Shown piece by piece: positions 1-7,378 of a DNA stretch of 39,887 bases. Below the pieces are notes generated by a model. The model was not told the DNA's origin, searched no databases, and saw only the letters and a list, made by a program, of their open reading frames with translations. Within the stretch, counting starts at the first letter, position 1. Every line of letters begins with the position of its first letter. The position numbers and the translations under genes are program-made. Origin of the DNA: an uncultured Clostridia bacterium (GTDB taxonomy: Bacteria; Bacillota; Clostridia; Oscillospirales; Ruminococcaceae); contig CANDVA010000023.1 in assembly GCA_947389015.1 (NCBI GenBank), forward strand, positions 1 to 39,887. The letters run 5' to 3'.

Positions 1-1832
1 ACTTCAACGGTACAGTTGTTCTCAACGGCGGCGTTATGGCTGACGGTACTGTTGCTAAGGACGGCGAGTTCAGATATGCTAACGGATATACCGAGACCGT
101 TGTTGCCGATCAGGCAACCGATATCAGCGGCGATCAGGCTCACACGATCGTTGATCAGTCCACTTATGATAAGGTAAAGGCTGACGCTGTGTGGGACGCT
201 GTTGGCGTTGACGTTGCTGATGAACAGGAACTGAACGTTACCTTTATGTTCGACGGCGAGCGTTGGGTAGCTGATACCGTAACCGATAAGGACGGTAATA
301 TCGTTAAGGGCGCTAACGCGGCTCGTCTTGAGGCTAAGCCCGTTGACAGAACCGACGCTTCCGGTAAGGGCGGCTTCGAGGTTATAGCGGGTAAGGATCC
401 GCTGACCGGTGACGATATCGTTGTTACCAACGCTATTTTTAACGAAATGACACCCGTTAAGAGGGGTGACACTGTTACCATTAATTTCCAGAACTCCGCT
501 CAGAAGACCTACGCTCCCAAGAATGTTGGTCTTGACGAAGATTACAATACTGCTGTTACCGGCGGCAAGGCGTTTGTCATTGATGACGAAGATGCAGTAA
601 CGCAGGCTGATATGGTAGGCAAGGTTAAGTTTGAGCTTGATTCGAGCATTACCGATGACGCTATGAACGCTGATCTTCAGGAAGCTCTTACAGCTCTTGA
701 CAATGCGGAGTTTACTGTTAATTACGATGATGGCGTAGCTACAATAGACACTGCTGCTGCAGAAGCTACAAATAAGAATGCTGCCGCTCTTACTGCTACC
801 GGCGCCGACCCCACAAAGATCACAGTTACCGATGGCAAGGTTGAGTATACAACCGCTGGCGGCACTACGATTACACTGGGTACGTTGACTGTTGATGACA
901 TTACTGCTGATGTTCCTGCTCAGGCTGCTAAGGCAGCTTCTTTGGATGCAACCGGCACATTTGCAGGAGCTGTTGACTTTGATGCTGCTACCGTTGATGT
1001 TGCTACCGTAGCTAAAGGCGCAACCGTAACGTTAAAGTATTCTGATGCTGATAGTTCTTGGTACGATGGTGCTACAAAGGTTACAGACTTGACTAAGTAT
1101 GGTATTAAGACAGCTCCTACTGCAGGTCCGGGTAACAACAATCAAACGATTATAATTAAAGGTGCAACCGATGCAGTTGCTGCAACAAGCGGTCCTAAGA
1201 CGGGCGCAACTGCTGAAGTTAATTTCAGCGTAAATGTTGACGCGTTCAACTATGCCGATATGAAGAGCCTGTCCGTTCACTCCGTTGCAACTCCCAAGGC
1301 TGCTACAATGGCTTCTCAGGTTGCAACTCCCGGCGTTTCTTCCGCTAACAGCTTCAAGAACAGCACGGGCGTTCTTACTTACACCGATAACCTCACTCTC
1401 CAGACAGGTGCAAGAACCAAGGACAGCGTAAACTTCGCGTTCTCTTACAACACCGACGGCACTGCTGACATGGGCAATCTCGTTTCCAACCTCGACCTGT
1501 CCGCTCGTTCCACCGGTCTGAACACCGCTAGCCTGTCCCTCGCTGATCAGAAGAGCGCTAACTACGCTATCGACCAGATCGACAAGGCTATCAACAAGAC
1601 CTCTATGGTAAGAGCTACATTCGGTTCTATCCAGAACCGTCTCGAGCACAAGATCACCAACCTGACCACCACTTCCGAGAACCTGACCGAAGCAGAGTCT
1701 TCGATCCGCGATACGGATATGGCGTCCGAGATGATGAACTACACCAAGTTCAACATTCTCCAGCAGGCTGCTCAGTCTATGCTCGCTCAGGCAAATCAGC
1801 AGCCGCAGTCCATTCTGCAGCTCCTCGGCTAA
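1..1832 (+). CDS. Flagellin, 5'-truncated by the window edge
   Basis: The reading frame is open from base 3, so the true start and the N-terminal D0/D1 helices lie left of the window. The last 180 or so residues are a classic flagellin C-terminal domain: a helix with SIQNRLEHKI, then ESSIRDTDMASEM, then a D0 tail ending QANQQPQSILQLLG. This domain packs against the missing N-terminal helices in the filament core. Before it lie about 420 residues of Ala/Thr/Asp/Val-rich sequence, the surface-exposed variable D2/D3 region. With the absent N-terminus the protein would exceed 750 aa, well above the 270-500 aa of common flagellins. The variable region favours GCT/GTT codons while the C-terminal domain uses more C-ending codons, as in mosaic flagellin genes. 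Family assignment is firm. Confidence 0.95.
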   Translation, partial: FNGTVVLNGGVMADGTVAKDGEFRYANGYTETVVADQATDISGDQAHTIVDQSTYDKVKADAVWDAVGVDVADEQELNVTFMFDGERWVADTVTDKDGNIVKGANAARLEAKPVDRTDASGKGGFEVIAGKDPLTGDDIVVTNAIFNEMTPVKRGDTVTINFQNSAQKTYAPKNVGLDEDYNTAVTGGKAFVIDDEDAVTQADMVGKVKFELDSSITDDAMNADLQEALTALDNAEFTVNYDDGVATIDTAAAEATNKNAAALTATGADPTKITVTDGKVEYTTAGGTTITLGTLTVDDITADVPAQAAKAASLDATGTFAGAVDFDAATVDVATVAKGATVTLKYSDADSSWYDGATKVTDLTKYGIKTAPTAGPGNNNQTIIIKGATDAVAATSGPKTGATAEVNFSVNVDAFNYADMKSLSVHSVATPKAATMASQVATPGVSSANSFKNSTGVLTYTDNLTLQTGARTKDSVNFAFSYNTDGTADMGNLVSNLDLSARSTGLNTASLSLADQKSANYAIDQIDKAINKTSMVRATFGSIQNRLEHKITNLTTTSENLTEAESSIRDTDMASEMMNYTKFNILQQAAQSMLAQANQQPQSILQLLG

Positions 1833-1869
1833 TCTTAGCCCGATTTGCTCTCAAAAACTTAATAAAGTT

Positions 1870-1896
1870 CACCCCCGTGAAAGCGGGGGTGTTTTT
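1870..1896 (+). terminator. Intrinsic terminator of the flagellin gene
   Basis: A perfect 8-bp GC-rich stem (CACCCCCG at 1870-1877 with CGGGGGTG at 1884-1891), a 6-nt loop and then five T lie 37 bases after the flagellin stop codon. Confidence 0.95.
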
Positions 1897-1917
1897 ATAA
1901 AAACTTGACAAAAAAAC

Positions 1918-1946
1918 TTGACAAATCAAAATCAGTGTGGTATAAT
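1918..1946 (+). promoter_or_regulatory. Consensus sigma-A promoter for an RNA antisense to the small toxin-like gene
   Basis: TTGACA at 1918-1923, a 17-bp spacer and TATAAT at 1941-1946 form a full consensus promoter. A second TTGACA lies at 1905-1910. No plausible plus-strand gene with a ribosome binding site follows. The transcript would start near 1953 and run toward the 3' end of the convergent minus-strand small gene. Confidence 0.9.
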
Positions 1947-1971
1947 GAAAATGTCGAAAGACGAATTAAAA

Positions 1972-1986
1972 AACTCAAACACGAAA
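1972..1986 (+). repeat. 15-bp direct repeat, distal copy
   Basis: AACTCAAACACGAAA occurs here and at 2153-2167, 181 bp apart and perfect. The second copy overlaps the GTG start codon of the small minus-strand gene, so an RNA made from this copy can pair with that gene's translation start. Confidence 0.9.
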
Positions 1987-1988
1987 TT

Positions 1989-2020
1989 GACCCCCTCCGA
2001 GCCGCTACTCGAAGGGGGTC
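1989..2020. terminator. Shared hairpin between two convergent transcripts
   Basis: GACCCCCT at 1989-1996 pairs with AGGGGGTC at 2013-2020. After one C/A mismatch, CGAG (1998-2001) pairs with CTCG (2008-2011) around a 6-nt loop. It sits 11 bases past the small-gene stop on the minus strand, where a U-rich stretch follows within about 20 nt. On the plus strand the T-rich segment begins about 17 bases later. A bidirectional terminator is the natural reading, but neither side has an ideal adjacent T tract. Confidence 0.6.
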
Positions 2021-2031
2021 GGGTCTATGCC

Positions 2032-2163
2032 TTAGGATTTTTTGCTTTTGCCGGCTGAATTGCTGTCAATCCACTTGTCAATGCGCTTGCTTATGTAGTT
2101 CGCAAACACACCGGCTCCGACAGCATTCAGAAAGGATATAATGCCCTGTATCAACTCAAACAC
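2032..2163 (-). CDS. Small hydrophobic peptide, candidate type I toxin (43 aa)
   Basis: The peptide starts at GTG (2163-2161), preceded by an excellent AAGGAGGTGA site with 8 nt between AGGAGG and the start. Residues about 2-24 (FELIQGIISFLNAVGAGVFA) form one membrane segment. They are followed by a charged tail (ISKRIDKWIDS) and a Lys/Ser-rich end. Size and layout match membrane-acting type I toxins such as Fst and the small holin-like Bacillus toxins, but I cannot assign it to one family. Its mRNA would start near 2203 from a consensus promoter and converge with a second consensus promoter. In-frame upstream extension is possible, but it runs through the promoter and has no ribosome binding site. 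Confidence 0.75.
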   Translation of the reverse strand: MFELIQGIISFLNAVGAGVFANYISKRIDKWIDSNSAGKSKKS

Positions 2164-2167
2164 GAAA
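2153..2167 (+). repeat. 15-bp direct repeat, copy over the small-gene start codon
   Basis: Exact second copy of 1972-1986. Read on the minus strand it is TTTCGTGTTTGAGTT, which contains the GTG start codon and the first codons of the 43-aa peptide. Confidence 0.9.
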
Positions 2168-2209
2168 CTCACCTCCTTCCGTGTTACTTCAGGAGATGCC
2201 GGCAACTTC

Positions 2210-2238
2210 ATTATACCATATTTTGCGGAAATTGTCAA
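2210..2238 (-). promoter_or_regulatory. Consensus sigma-A promoter of the small toxin-like gene
   Basis: On the minus strand TTGACA (2238-2233), a 17-bp spacer and TATAAT (2215-2210) are a perfect consensus. The transcript would start near 2203, leaving a leader of about 40 nt before the GTG start. Confidence 0.9.
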
Positions 2239-2247
2239 TAAATGCCG

Positions 2248-2271
2248 AAAGCGCCGGGAGGCGCTTTTTTT
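2248..2271 (+). terminator. Intrinsic terminator between the TA-like locus and lysC
   Basis: AAAGCGCC at 2248-2255, loop GGGA, then GGCGCTTT and a run of seven T (2265-2271). No plus-strand gene precedes it, so it probably ends a plus-strand RNA started at 1953 and insulates the lysC promoter just downstream. Confidence 0.9.
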
Positions 2272-2281
2272 CTTTAACCTA

Positions 2282-2310
2282 TTGCAATTTACCGCGATTT
2301 GTGGTAAAAT
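2282..2310 (+). promoter_or_regulatory. lysC promoter
   Basis: TTGCAA at 2282-2287, 17-bp spacer, TAAAAT at 2305-2310. The predicted start near 2317 leaves a short leader of about 27 nt, with no room for a lysine riboswitch. Confidence 0.75.
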
Positions 2311-2343
2311 AAAGTGTATATTATTTTGAAAGGTATGTTTTTT

Positions 2344-3666
2344 ATGAGCAAAGTAGTTAAGTTCGGCGGCAGCTCGCTTGCCGACGCAAAGCAGTTCAAG
2401 AAGGTCGCGGACATCATTCATGCCGATCCCGAGCGTGTTTACGTCGTTCCCTCCGCGCCCGGAAAGCGCTTTTCTGACGATACCAAGGTCACGGACCTGT
2501 TGTATCAGTGCTACGAGCGCACGATCACGGGAGAGGACTTTGCAAAGGCGTTTCAGCCCGTCCGCGAGCGCTTTGACGGAATTATCAAGGAGCTGGGTCT
2601 GTCGCTTTCGCTGGAGGAGGAGTACGTCAAGATCGGAACGGAATTCCGCAACGGCGCAAACCGCGACTACGCGGCTTCGCGCGGCGAGTACCTCAACGGC
2701 ATTATCCTCGCGGACTACCTCGGCTACAAATTCGTTGACGCGGCAAAGGGCATTTTCTTCGACGGCAAGGGCGTTTTTGACGGCGATATCACAAACGCTT
2801 GTCTCGGCGCTATCCTTGAAAAGACACCCAAGGCGGTCATACCCGGATTTTACGGGGCAATGCCTGACGGCTCTATCAAGACGTTTTCACGCGGCGGCAG
2901 CGACTTCACGGGCTCGGTGGTAGCCAAGGCGGCCGGCGCTTCGCTGTACGAGAACTGGACGGACGTAAGCGGTTTCCTCGTCGCCGACCCGAGGATCGTT
3001 GACGATCCCGAGGGTATCGAGGTCATTACATACTCGGAGCTTCGCGAGCTGTCGTACATGGGCGCGGGCGTGCTTCACGAGGACGCGATATTCCCCGTAA
3101 GAAGCGCGAATATCCCTATCAACATCAAGAACACCAACGCTCCAGACGACGCGGGAACTCTGATCGTCCCGAGCGCTAAAAACGCTCCCGCAAAGTATCT
3201 GATTACGGGTATCGCGGGAAAGAAGGACTTTTCGGTAATCTCGATCGAAAAAGACAGAATGAACTCCGAAAAGGGCTTTATGCGCAGAATGTTACAGGTC
3301 CTCGAGAACCACGGCATTTTCCCCGAGCATATGCCTACGGGTATAGATACCGTCTCCGTTGTAGTGAATTCGCACGAGCTTGACGGTCAGCGCGAAAAGC
3401 TCACTCAGCGTCTTAAAGAGGTAGCACGTCCCGATCATTTTGAGATAATTGACGGACTTGCGCTGATAGCGGTCGTAGGACGAGGAATGAAGTCCGCAAA
3501 GGGTACCGCGACAAGAGTTTTCGCGGCGCTTTCTCACGCGGATATCAACATCAGAATGATCGATCAGGGCTCTAGTGAGCTTAATATTATCGTCGGCATT
3601 GACGAAAGTGACTTTGAGAAAGCTATCAAGGTCATCTACGATATGTTTATTCTGAGCGAACAGTAA
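2344..3666 (+). CDS. lysC: Aspartate kinase
   Basis: Phosphorylates aspartate, the first step toward lysine, threonine, methionine and diaminopimelate. The 440-aa protein opens with the kinase signature KFGGSS (residues 6-11), contains SRGGSDFTG around 182-190 in the catalytic domain, and then GFLVADPRIV. The C-terminal part from about residue 305 fits paired ACT domains, which bind end-product amino acids. Longer starts exist upstream (2314, 2335), but ATG 2344 alone has good spacing from AAAGG at 2329-2333. thyA follows 17 bp after the stop, so the two are probably cotranscribed. The short leader shows no riboswitch, so control is probably allosteric through ACT. Confidence 0.95.
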   Translation: MSKVVKFGGSSLADAKQFKKVADIIHADPERVYVVPSAPGKRFSDDTKVTDLLYQCYERTITGEDFAKAFQPVRERFDGIIKELGLSLSLEEEYVKIGTEFRNGANRDYAASRGEYLNGIILADYLGYKFVDAAKGIFFDGKGVFDGDITNACLGAILEKTPKAVIPGFYGAMPDGSIKTFSRGGSDFTGSVVAKAAGASLYENWTDVSGFLVADPRIVDDPEGIEVITYSELRELSYMGAGVLHEDAIFPVRSANIPINIKNTNAPDDAGTLIVPSAKNAPAKYLITGIAGKKDFSVISIEKDRMNSEKGFMRRMLQVLENHGIFPEHMPTGIDTVSVVVNSHELDGQREKLTQRLKEVARPDHFEIIDGLALIAVVGRGMKSAKGTATRVFAALSHADINIRMIDQGSSELNIIVGIDESDFEKAIKVIYDMFILSEQ

Positions 3667-3683
3667 TACGGGAGGCTTCTTTC

Positions 3684-4511
3684 ATGAGCAGAGCAGACGA
3701 TATCTTCATACAGAATTGCCACGACATTCTGGAGAACGGCGTATCCGACGCGGATATGAACGTCCGCCCTCGCTGGGAGGACGGAACGCCCGCGCACACT
3801 ATCAAGAAATTCGGCGTGGTAAACAGGTACAACGTTGCGGAGGAATTTCCGATAATGACCCTGCGGCGCGTGTACTACCGTTCGGCTATCGACGAAATAT
3901 TGTGGATATATCAAAAAAAGTCTAACAACGTCCGCGACCTGTCGACACATATCTGGGACGCATGGGCGGACGAAAACGGTTCTATCGGCAAGGCTTACGG
4001 GTATCAGCTCGGAATAAAGCACAAGTACCCGGAGGGCGAGTTCGATCAGGTGGACAGGGCGCTTTACGATCTGAAAAACAACCCCGCGTCGCGGAGAATT
4101 ATTGTGAATATGTACAATCACGCCGATCTTAACGAAATGGCGCTCGCTCCGTGCGCGTATTCGTTTACGATGAACGTGAGCGGCAAAAAGCTTAACGCGA
4201 TACTTAATCAGCGTTCGCAGGATATGCTGGCAGCCAACAACTGGAACGTCTGTATGTATTCCGCGCTGCTGATAATGTTCGCGAAAGCGAGCGGGCTCGA
4301 GGCGGGCGAGCTGGTACACGTTATCGCGGACGCGCATATCTACGACCGTCACGTTGATATCGTAAAGCGGCTTATTGAGAAAGAACCGTTCCCCGCTCCG
4401 ACCATGAAGGTCGAGGATATTACGGATTTCTACAAGTTCACGCGGTACAGCTTTACGGCGGAAAATTATCGGTATCACGAGTTTGACGAGGTCATTCCCG
4501 TGGCGATATAA
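3684..4511 (+). CDS. thyA: Thymidylate synthase (ThyA type)
   Basis: Methylates dUMP to dTMP with methylenetetrahydrofolate in the cytosol. Seen in the 275-aa sequence: the SRRIIVNMYN phosphate-binding segment, the catalytic cysteine Cys157 in LAPCAYSF, the QRSQD substrate loop, and DAHIYDRHVDIV near the C-terminus. Length is close to the 264 aa of the E. coli enzyme. The residue after the catalytic Cys is Ala, where many ThyA proteins have His (PCH). The rest of the active site looks intact. GGGAGG lies upstream of the ATG at good spacing, and the gene follows lysC by 17 bp. Confidence 0.93.
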   Translation: MSRADDIFIQNCHDILENGVSDADMNVRPRWEDGTPAHTIKKFGVVNRYNVAEEFPIMTLRRVYYRSAIDEILWIYQKKSNNVRDLSTHIWDAWADENGSIGKAYGYQLGIKHKYPEGEFDQVDRALYDLKNNPASRRIIVNMYNHADLNEMALAPCAYSFTMNVSGKKLNAILNQRSQDMLAANNWNVCMYSALLIMFAKASGLEAGELVHVIADAHIYDRHVDIVKRLIEKEPFPAPTMKVEDITDFYKFTRYSFTAENYRYHEFDEVIPVAI

Positions 4512-4571
4512 TTCGGGAAAAACGACACGCGTATTATTTTAATGTACGCATAAATTAAAAGTGAGGACATT

Positions 4572-6461
4572 ATGTCAGAAGAAAAAAAGTTAGCGCTGCT
4601 GATCGACAGCGACAATGTATCGGCGAAGTACGCGCAGTTTATTATCGGCGAGGCGTCCAAACACGGCGAGCTGATAATCAAGCGTATTTACGGCGACTGG
4701 GAAAAGAACAACACGGGCTGGAGAATTCCCGCCATGAACAACTCGATTATGCCCGTTCAGCAGAACAGCTATATCGCGGGGAAGAACGCGACGGATTTCT
4801 CAATGATAATCGACGCTATGGATATTCTGTATACCTGCAACGTTGACGGCTTTGTGCTGGTCACTAGCGACAGCGATTTCACGCGGCTCGCTATCCGTCT
4901 TCGCGAGGCGGGCAAGCTGGTAGTCGGTATCGGAGAGGTGAAAACGCCGCTCGCGTTTACGTCGAGCTGCCACAAGTTCAGCTACCTCAACCGCATTTGC
5001 GCGAACGTCGGTGACGATTACGACGAGAAAACGCTGCGCAGGGCGGTGCTGGATTACGTCCGCGACAACGACGACGGACGGCTAGATCTTATGAAGATCG
5101 ATTCATATCTCACCTCGCGTTATGGCAATATCGACTACGCGGCGCTCGGCTACAACAGGCTCTCTATGTTTATCAGCAGCTTCCCCGAGCTTCGCCGCAA
5201 CAGCAACTACGTTACCATGCGCAAGGGAGCGTCGGTCAAGGCTAAGCCCGCGGCGGCGGAAAACGTTCCCTCCGAAAGGGATATCACAAACGTTATCGTG
5301 GAATACCTTGAACGGCAGAACGGCGGTCGGGACGACATTTCGCGCGTCGCGGAGCATATTACCCGCAGCTTCGGGAAGATCGACTTCTCACGGTTCGGCT
5401 CCAAACGCTTTGCGAAGTTTATCGACAGGCAGTCCGAATTGAACCGAGAGAACAATACCGTAATGCTTAAAACCGCGGAGAGCGCTACCGAAAAGGTGAA
5501 TAATCTTGTCGAAAAGATATCGGGCAAACCTATCGAGGAGATAGTTGAAAAAATCGCGAAAAAGGAGCGTAAACCCGTAGAGCCAAAGTCCATAGAGCAG
5601 AAGCCCGCGGAGGCAAAACCAGAACCCGAGGAAAAAAAGTCCTCGGTGAAAAAGCCCGCCGAAGCTCCCGTCAGAACCATGCACATCAATTCGCAGATAT
5701 TCACCATGGAAGTGCAGAAGTACGCCGCAGAGAATATGCCGAACGGCGGAAATCTCGGTCAGCTCAACAATATGCTGCTGGAAAAGTACGGAAAGAATTA
5801 TGTCGCGGAGCTTGGCTTTAACGATTTCACGGCGGCGCTGGTATCCGTTTCGGACGTAGCGACGAAGAAAAATCTCGTATACACCGTTGAAGCCGAAAAT
5901 CCCGACAATACCGAAAAGCAGCCCAAAAAGCGCGGCAGAAAGCCAAAGAACGAAAAGCCAATTGAGAAAGCGGAGGAGAAGCCCGCCAAAGCTCCCGTTG
6001 AAGCTGTCGAGGAGGAAACCGCAGAACCGACCGCTCCGCAGAAGCCCGACATCAACGACGTTATCCGCGAAGTCCACGCGTTTGCGGTACAGAACGAGAA
6101 CAACGGACCGCTTGCCGTTCTGGGCGGATACTTCACCAAAAAGTACGGCAGAGGATATCTTAAGGAGCTTGGCTATCCGTCAATGAAAAAGCTTATCGCC
6201 TCCGTTATCGGCGTAAGTGTGAAGAATAACGTTGTCGTTATCGATGATGATTTTCTTGAGCGCACCGAGCAGATCGAGCAGTTCGTCAACGATTTCGCGC
6301 GCGGTGAGGGCAGCCACAGCATAAAAGCACTCTCGGCGCAGATAAAGAAGAACTTTGAGGGCTTTGATTTCGCCGAATACGGCTACGCGAGGTTCTCCGA
6401 TTTTATCAACGCGATAGACGGAGTAAGAGCCGACAGATATCACGTGGTCGCGGAGGATTGA
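4572..6461 (+). CDS. NYN (PIN-like) domain protein with about five LOTUS/OST-HTH-like repeats
   Basis: Residues 1-150 are a LabA-type NYN domain: LALLIDSDNVS at the start, the middle acid in KNATDFSMIIDAMD, and VLVTSDSDFTRLA, the Asp cluster that binds metal in PIN-like nucleases. It is followed by repeated units of about 70 aa, each with two helices, a K/R-YG-x-hydrophobic-G turn and a final short strand: about 152-224, 235-300, 370-445, 492-560 and 562-629. These match OST-HTH/LOTUS domains, which bind RNA. Lys/Pro/Glu-rich linkers (about 305-365 and 450-490) separate groups. The likely role is RNA binding and cleavage, but substrate is unknown. The architecture recalls animal MARF1; most bacterial homologs carry one or two LOTUS units. 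The next gene overlaps its stop. Confidence 0.85.
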   Translation: MSEEKKLALLIDSDNVSAKYAQFIIGEASKHGELIIKRIYGDWEKNNTGWRIPAMNNSIMPVQQNSYIAGKNATDFSMIIDAMDILYTCNVDGFVLVTSDSDFTRLAIRLREAGKLVVGIGEVKTPLAFTSSCHKFSYLNRICANVGDDYDEKTLRRAVLDYVRDNDDGRLDLMKIDSYLTSRYGNIDYAALGYNRLSMFISSFPELRRNSNYVTMRKGASVKAKPAAAENVPSERDITNVIVEYLERQNGGRDDISRVAEHITRSFGKIDFSRFGSKRFAKFIDRQSELNRENNTVMLKTAESATEKVNNLVEKISGKPIEEIVEKIAKKERKPVEPKSIEQKPAEAKPEPEEKKSSVKKPAEAPVRTMHINSQIFTMEVQKYAAENMPNGGNLGQLNNMLLEKYGKNYVAELGFNDFTAALVSVSDVATKKNLVYTVEAENPDNTEKQPKKRGRKPKNEKPIEKAEEKPAKAPVEAVEEETAEPTAPQKPDINDVIREVHAFAVQNENNGPLAVLGGYFTKKYGRGYLKELGYPSMKKLIASVIGVSVKNNVVVIDDDFLERTEQIEQFVNDFARGEGSHSIKALSAQIKKNFEGFDFAEYGYARFSDFINAIDGVRADRYHVVAED

Positions 6462-7378
6462 GCGGTTTGACCGGATTGTCGGACCTGAGCCCGGGTTCGT
6501 ATACGATAGTCGGAAAAATCAGGGAGGGCTGCTCGGGAGATGAGAAGTACAAACTCGAAAAAGACGGAAAATTCTTTTTGCTGCGTGTCGGCTGCAAGGC
6601 AAAAGCGTCCGAAAAGAAAAAAGCGTTTGACCGTCTAAAAACGTATGCCGATAAAGATTTAAATATCAACAAGCCCGTTGAGTTTGGCACGGCGGACGAC
6701 AAGTTCTATTCCATCGTTTCATGGGTAGACGGAACGCCAATAATGGATATAATCAAGAAAGACGTTTCAAAAAACTATTATCGGCTTGGAATGAAAGTCG
6801 GTATTGAGCTTAAAAAGCTCCACTCGGTATGTCAATCCGATACAAACACGGATTGGAGTGAAATTGTCAAGAAAAAGGCGTCTTTGTTTTTGGAAAATTA
6901 TCGCCGTATGAATATCGAGATCGCCCGCGGAAGATCCGCCGAACGGTATATTGAGGAAAATATCCGTTTGATCTCGGACAGACCGCAGACCGTTCTGCAT
7001 GGAGATTTTCATTGGAACAACTGCGTTGCTGACGAAACGGGGAATATCGGTATAATAGATTTTTCGGGAAACGATACGGGTGACCCGTGGTATGATTTCG
7101 GCGGACTTCTGTGGGCGCTTGAATACAGCGACAGCTTTGCGAACGGGCAGATCGACGGATATTTCGGCGCGCCGCCGAGCGGATTTTGGAGCGTTTTTAA
7201 GTTCTATACCGCGCTGTATGCCTTTGAACATCTGACGTACAATAACGGAACTTCCGAGGATATTAAAAACCGAATTTCCAACGCGGAAAGAATGTTAAAG
7301 GTTTTCGGAGATGATTTTGAATTGAAGTTGCCGCTTTTTCGGAAAACAAACGATTTTACGGGAGAAAATGGGAATTGA
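6458..7378 (+). CDS. APH-family phosphotransferase (aminoglycoside/choline kinase fold)
   Basis: A protein-kinase-like small-molecule kinase. The catalytic loop HGDFHWNN (H181, D183, N188) and the metal-binding IIDFSGND (D201) are intact, followed by DPWYDFGGLLW, typical of the APH superfamily. Length (306 aa) is normal. Substrate cannot be told: sugars, choline, homoserine or drugs are all used by relatives, so resistance should not be assumed. Start is uncertain. TTG 6458 overlaps the preceding stop and lies only 1 nt after GGAGG. TTG 6467, 10 nt after GGAGG (6452-6456), is the better start. Codon use is more AT-rich than in lysC or thyA, hinting at later acquisition. The stop overlaps the next gene by 4 nt. 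Confidence 0.85.
   Translation: MSGLTGLSDLSPGSYTIVGKIREGCSGDEKYKLEKDGKFFLLRVGCKAKASEKKKAFDRLKTYADKDLNINKPVEFGTADDKFYSIVSWVDGTPIMDIIKKDVSKNYYRLGMKVGIELKKLHSVCQSDTNTDWSEIVKKKASLFLENYRRMNIEIARGRSAERYIEENIRLISDRPQTVLHGDFHWNNCVADETGNIGIIDFSGNDTGDPWYDFGGLLWALEYSDSFANGQIDGYFGAPPSGFWSVFKFYTALYAFEHLTYNNGTSEDIKNRISNAERMLKVFGDDFELKLPLFRKTNDFTGENGN

Larger units (their letters stand above)
1953..2020 (+). ncRNA. Putative antisense RNA (type I antitoxin candidate)
   Basis: The RNA predicted from the consensus promoter at 1918-1946 carries AACTCAAACACGAAA at 1972-1986, a 15-nt exact copy of 2153-2167. In the minus-strand small-gene mRNA the complement of 2153-2167 spans the GTG start codon. The RNA also covers the hairpin at 1989-2020, shared with the 3' end of the small-gene mRNA. 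It may end near that hairpin, which lacks an immediate T tract, or read through to the clear terminator at 2248-2271, giving about 320 nt fully antisense to the toxin mRNA. The architecture resembles RNA II of the enterococcal par/Fst locus. The 3' end is inferred, not seen. Confidence 0.6.

Noticed and set aside
1905-2141. 78-aa plus-strand frame over the antisense RNA
   Set aside because: Its first codons overlap the promoter, and no ribosome binding site precedes any internal start; the region is better read as an RNA.
2164-2421. Upstream extension of the 43-aa peptide to 129 aa
   Set aside because: The added codons cross the consensus promoter and a terminator hairpin and lack a ribosome binding site; GTG 2163 has an excellent one.
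6458-7378. Aminoglycoside resistance gene
   Set aside because: Only the general APH fold is visible; substrate specificity cannot be inferred and neighbours are metabolic.
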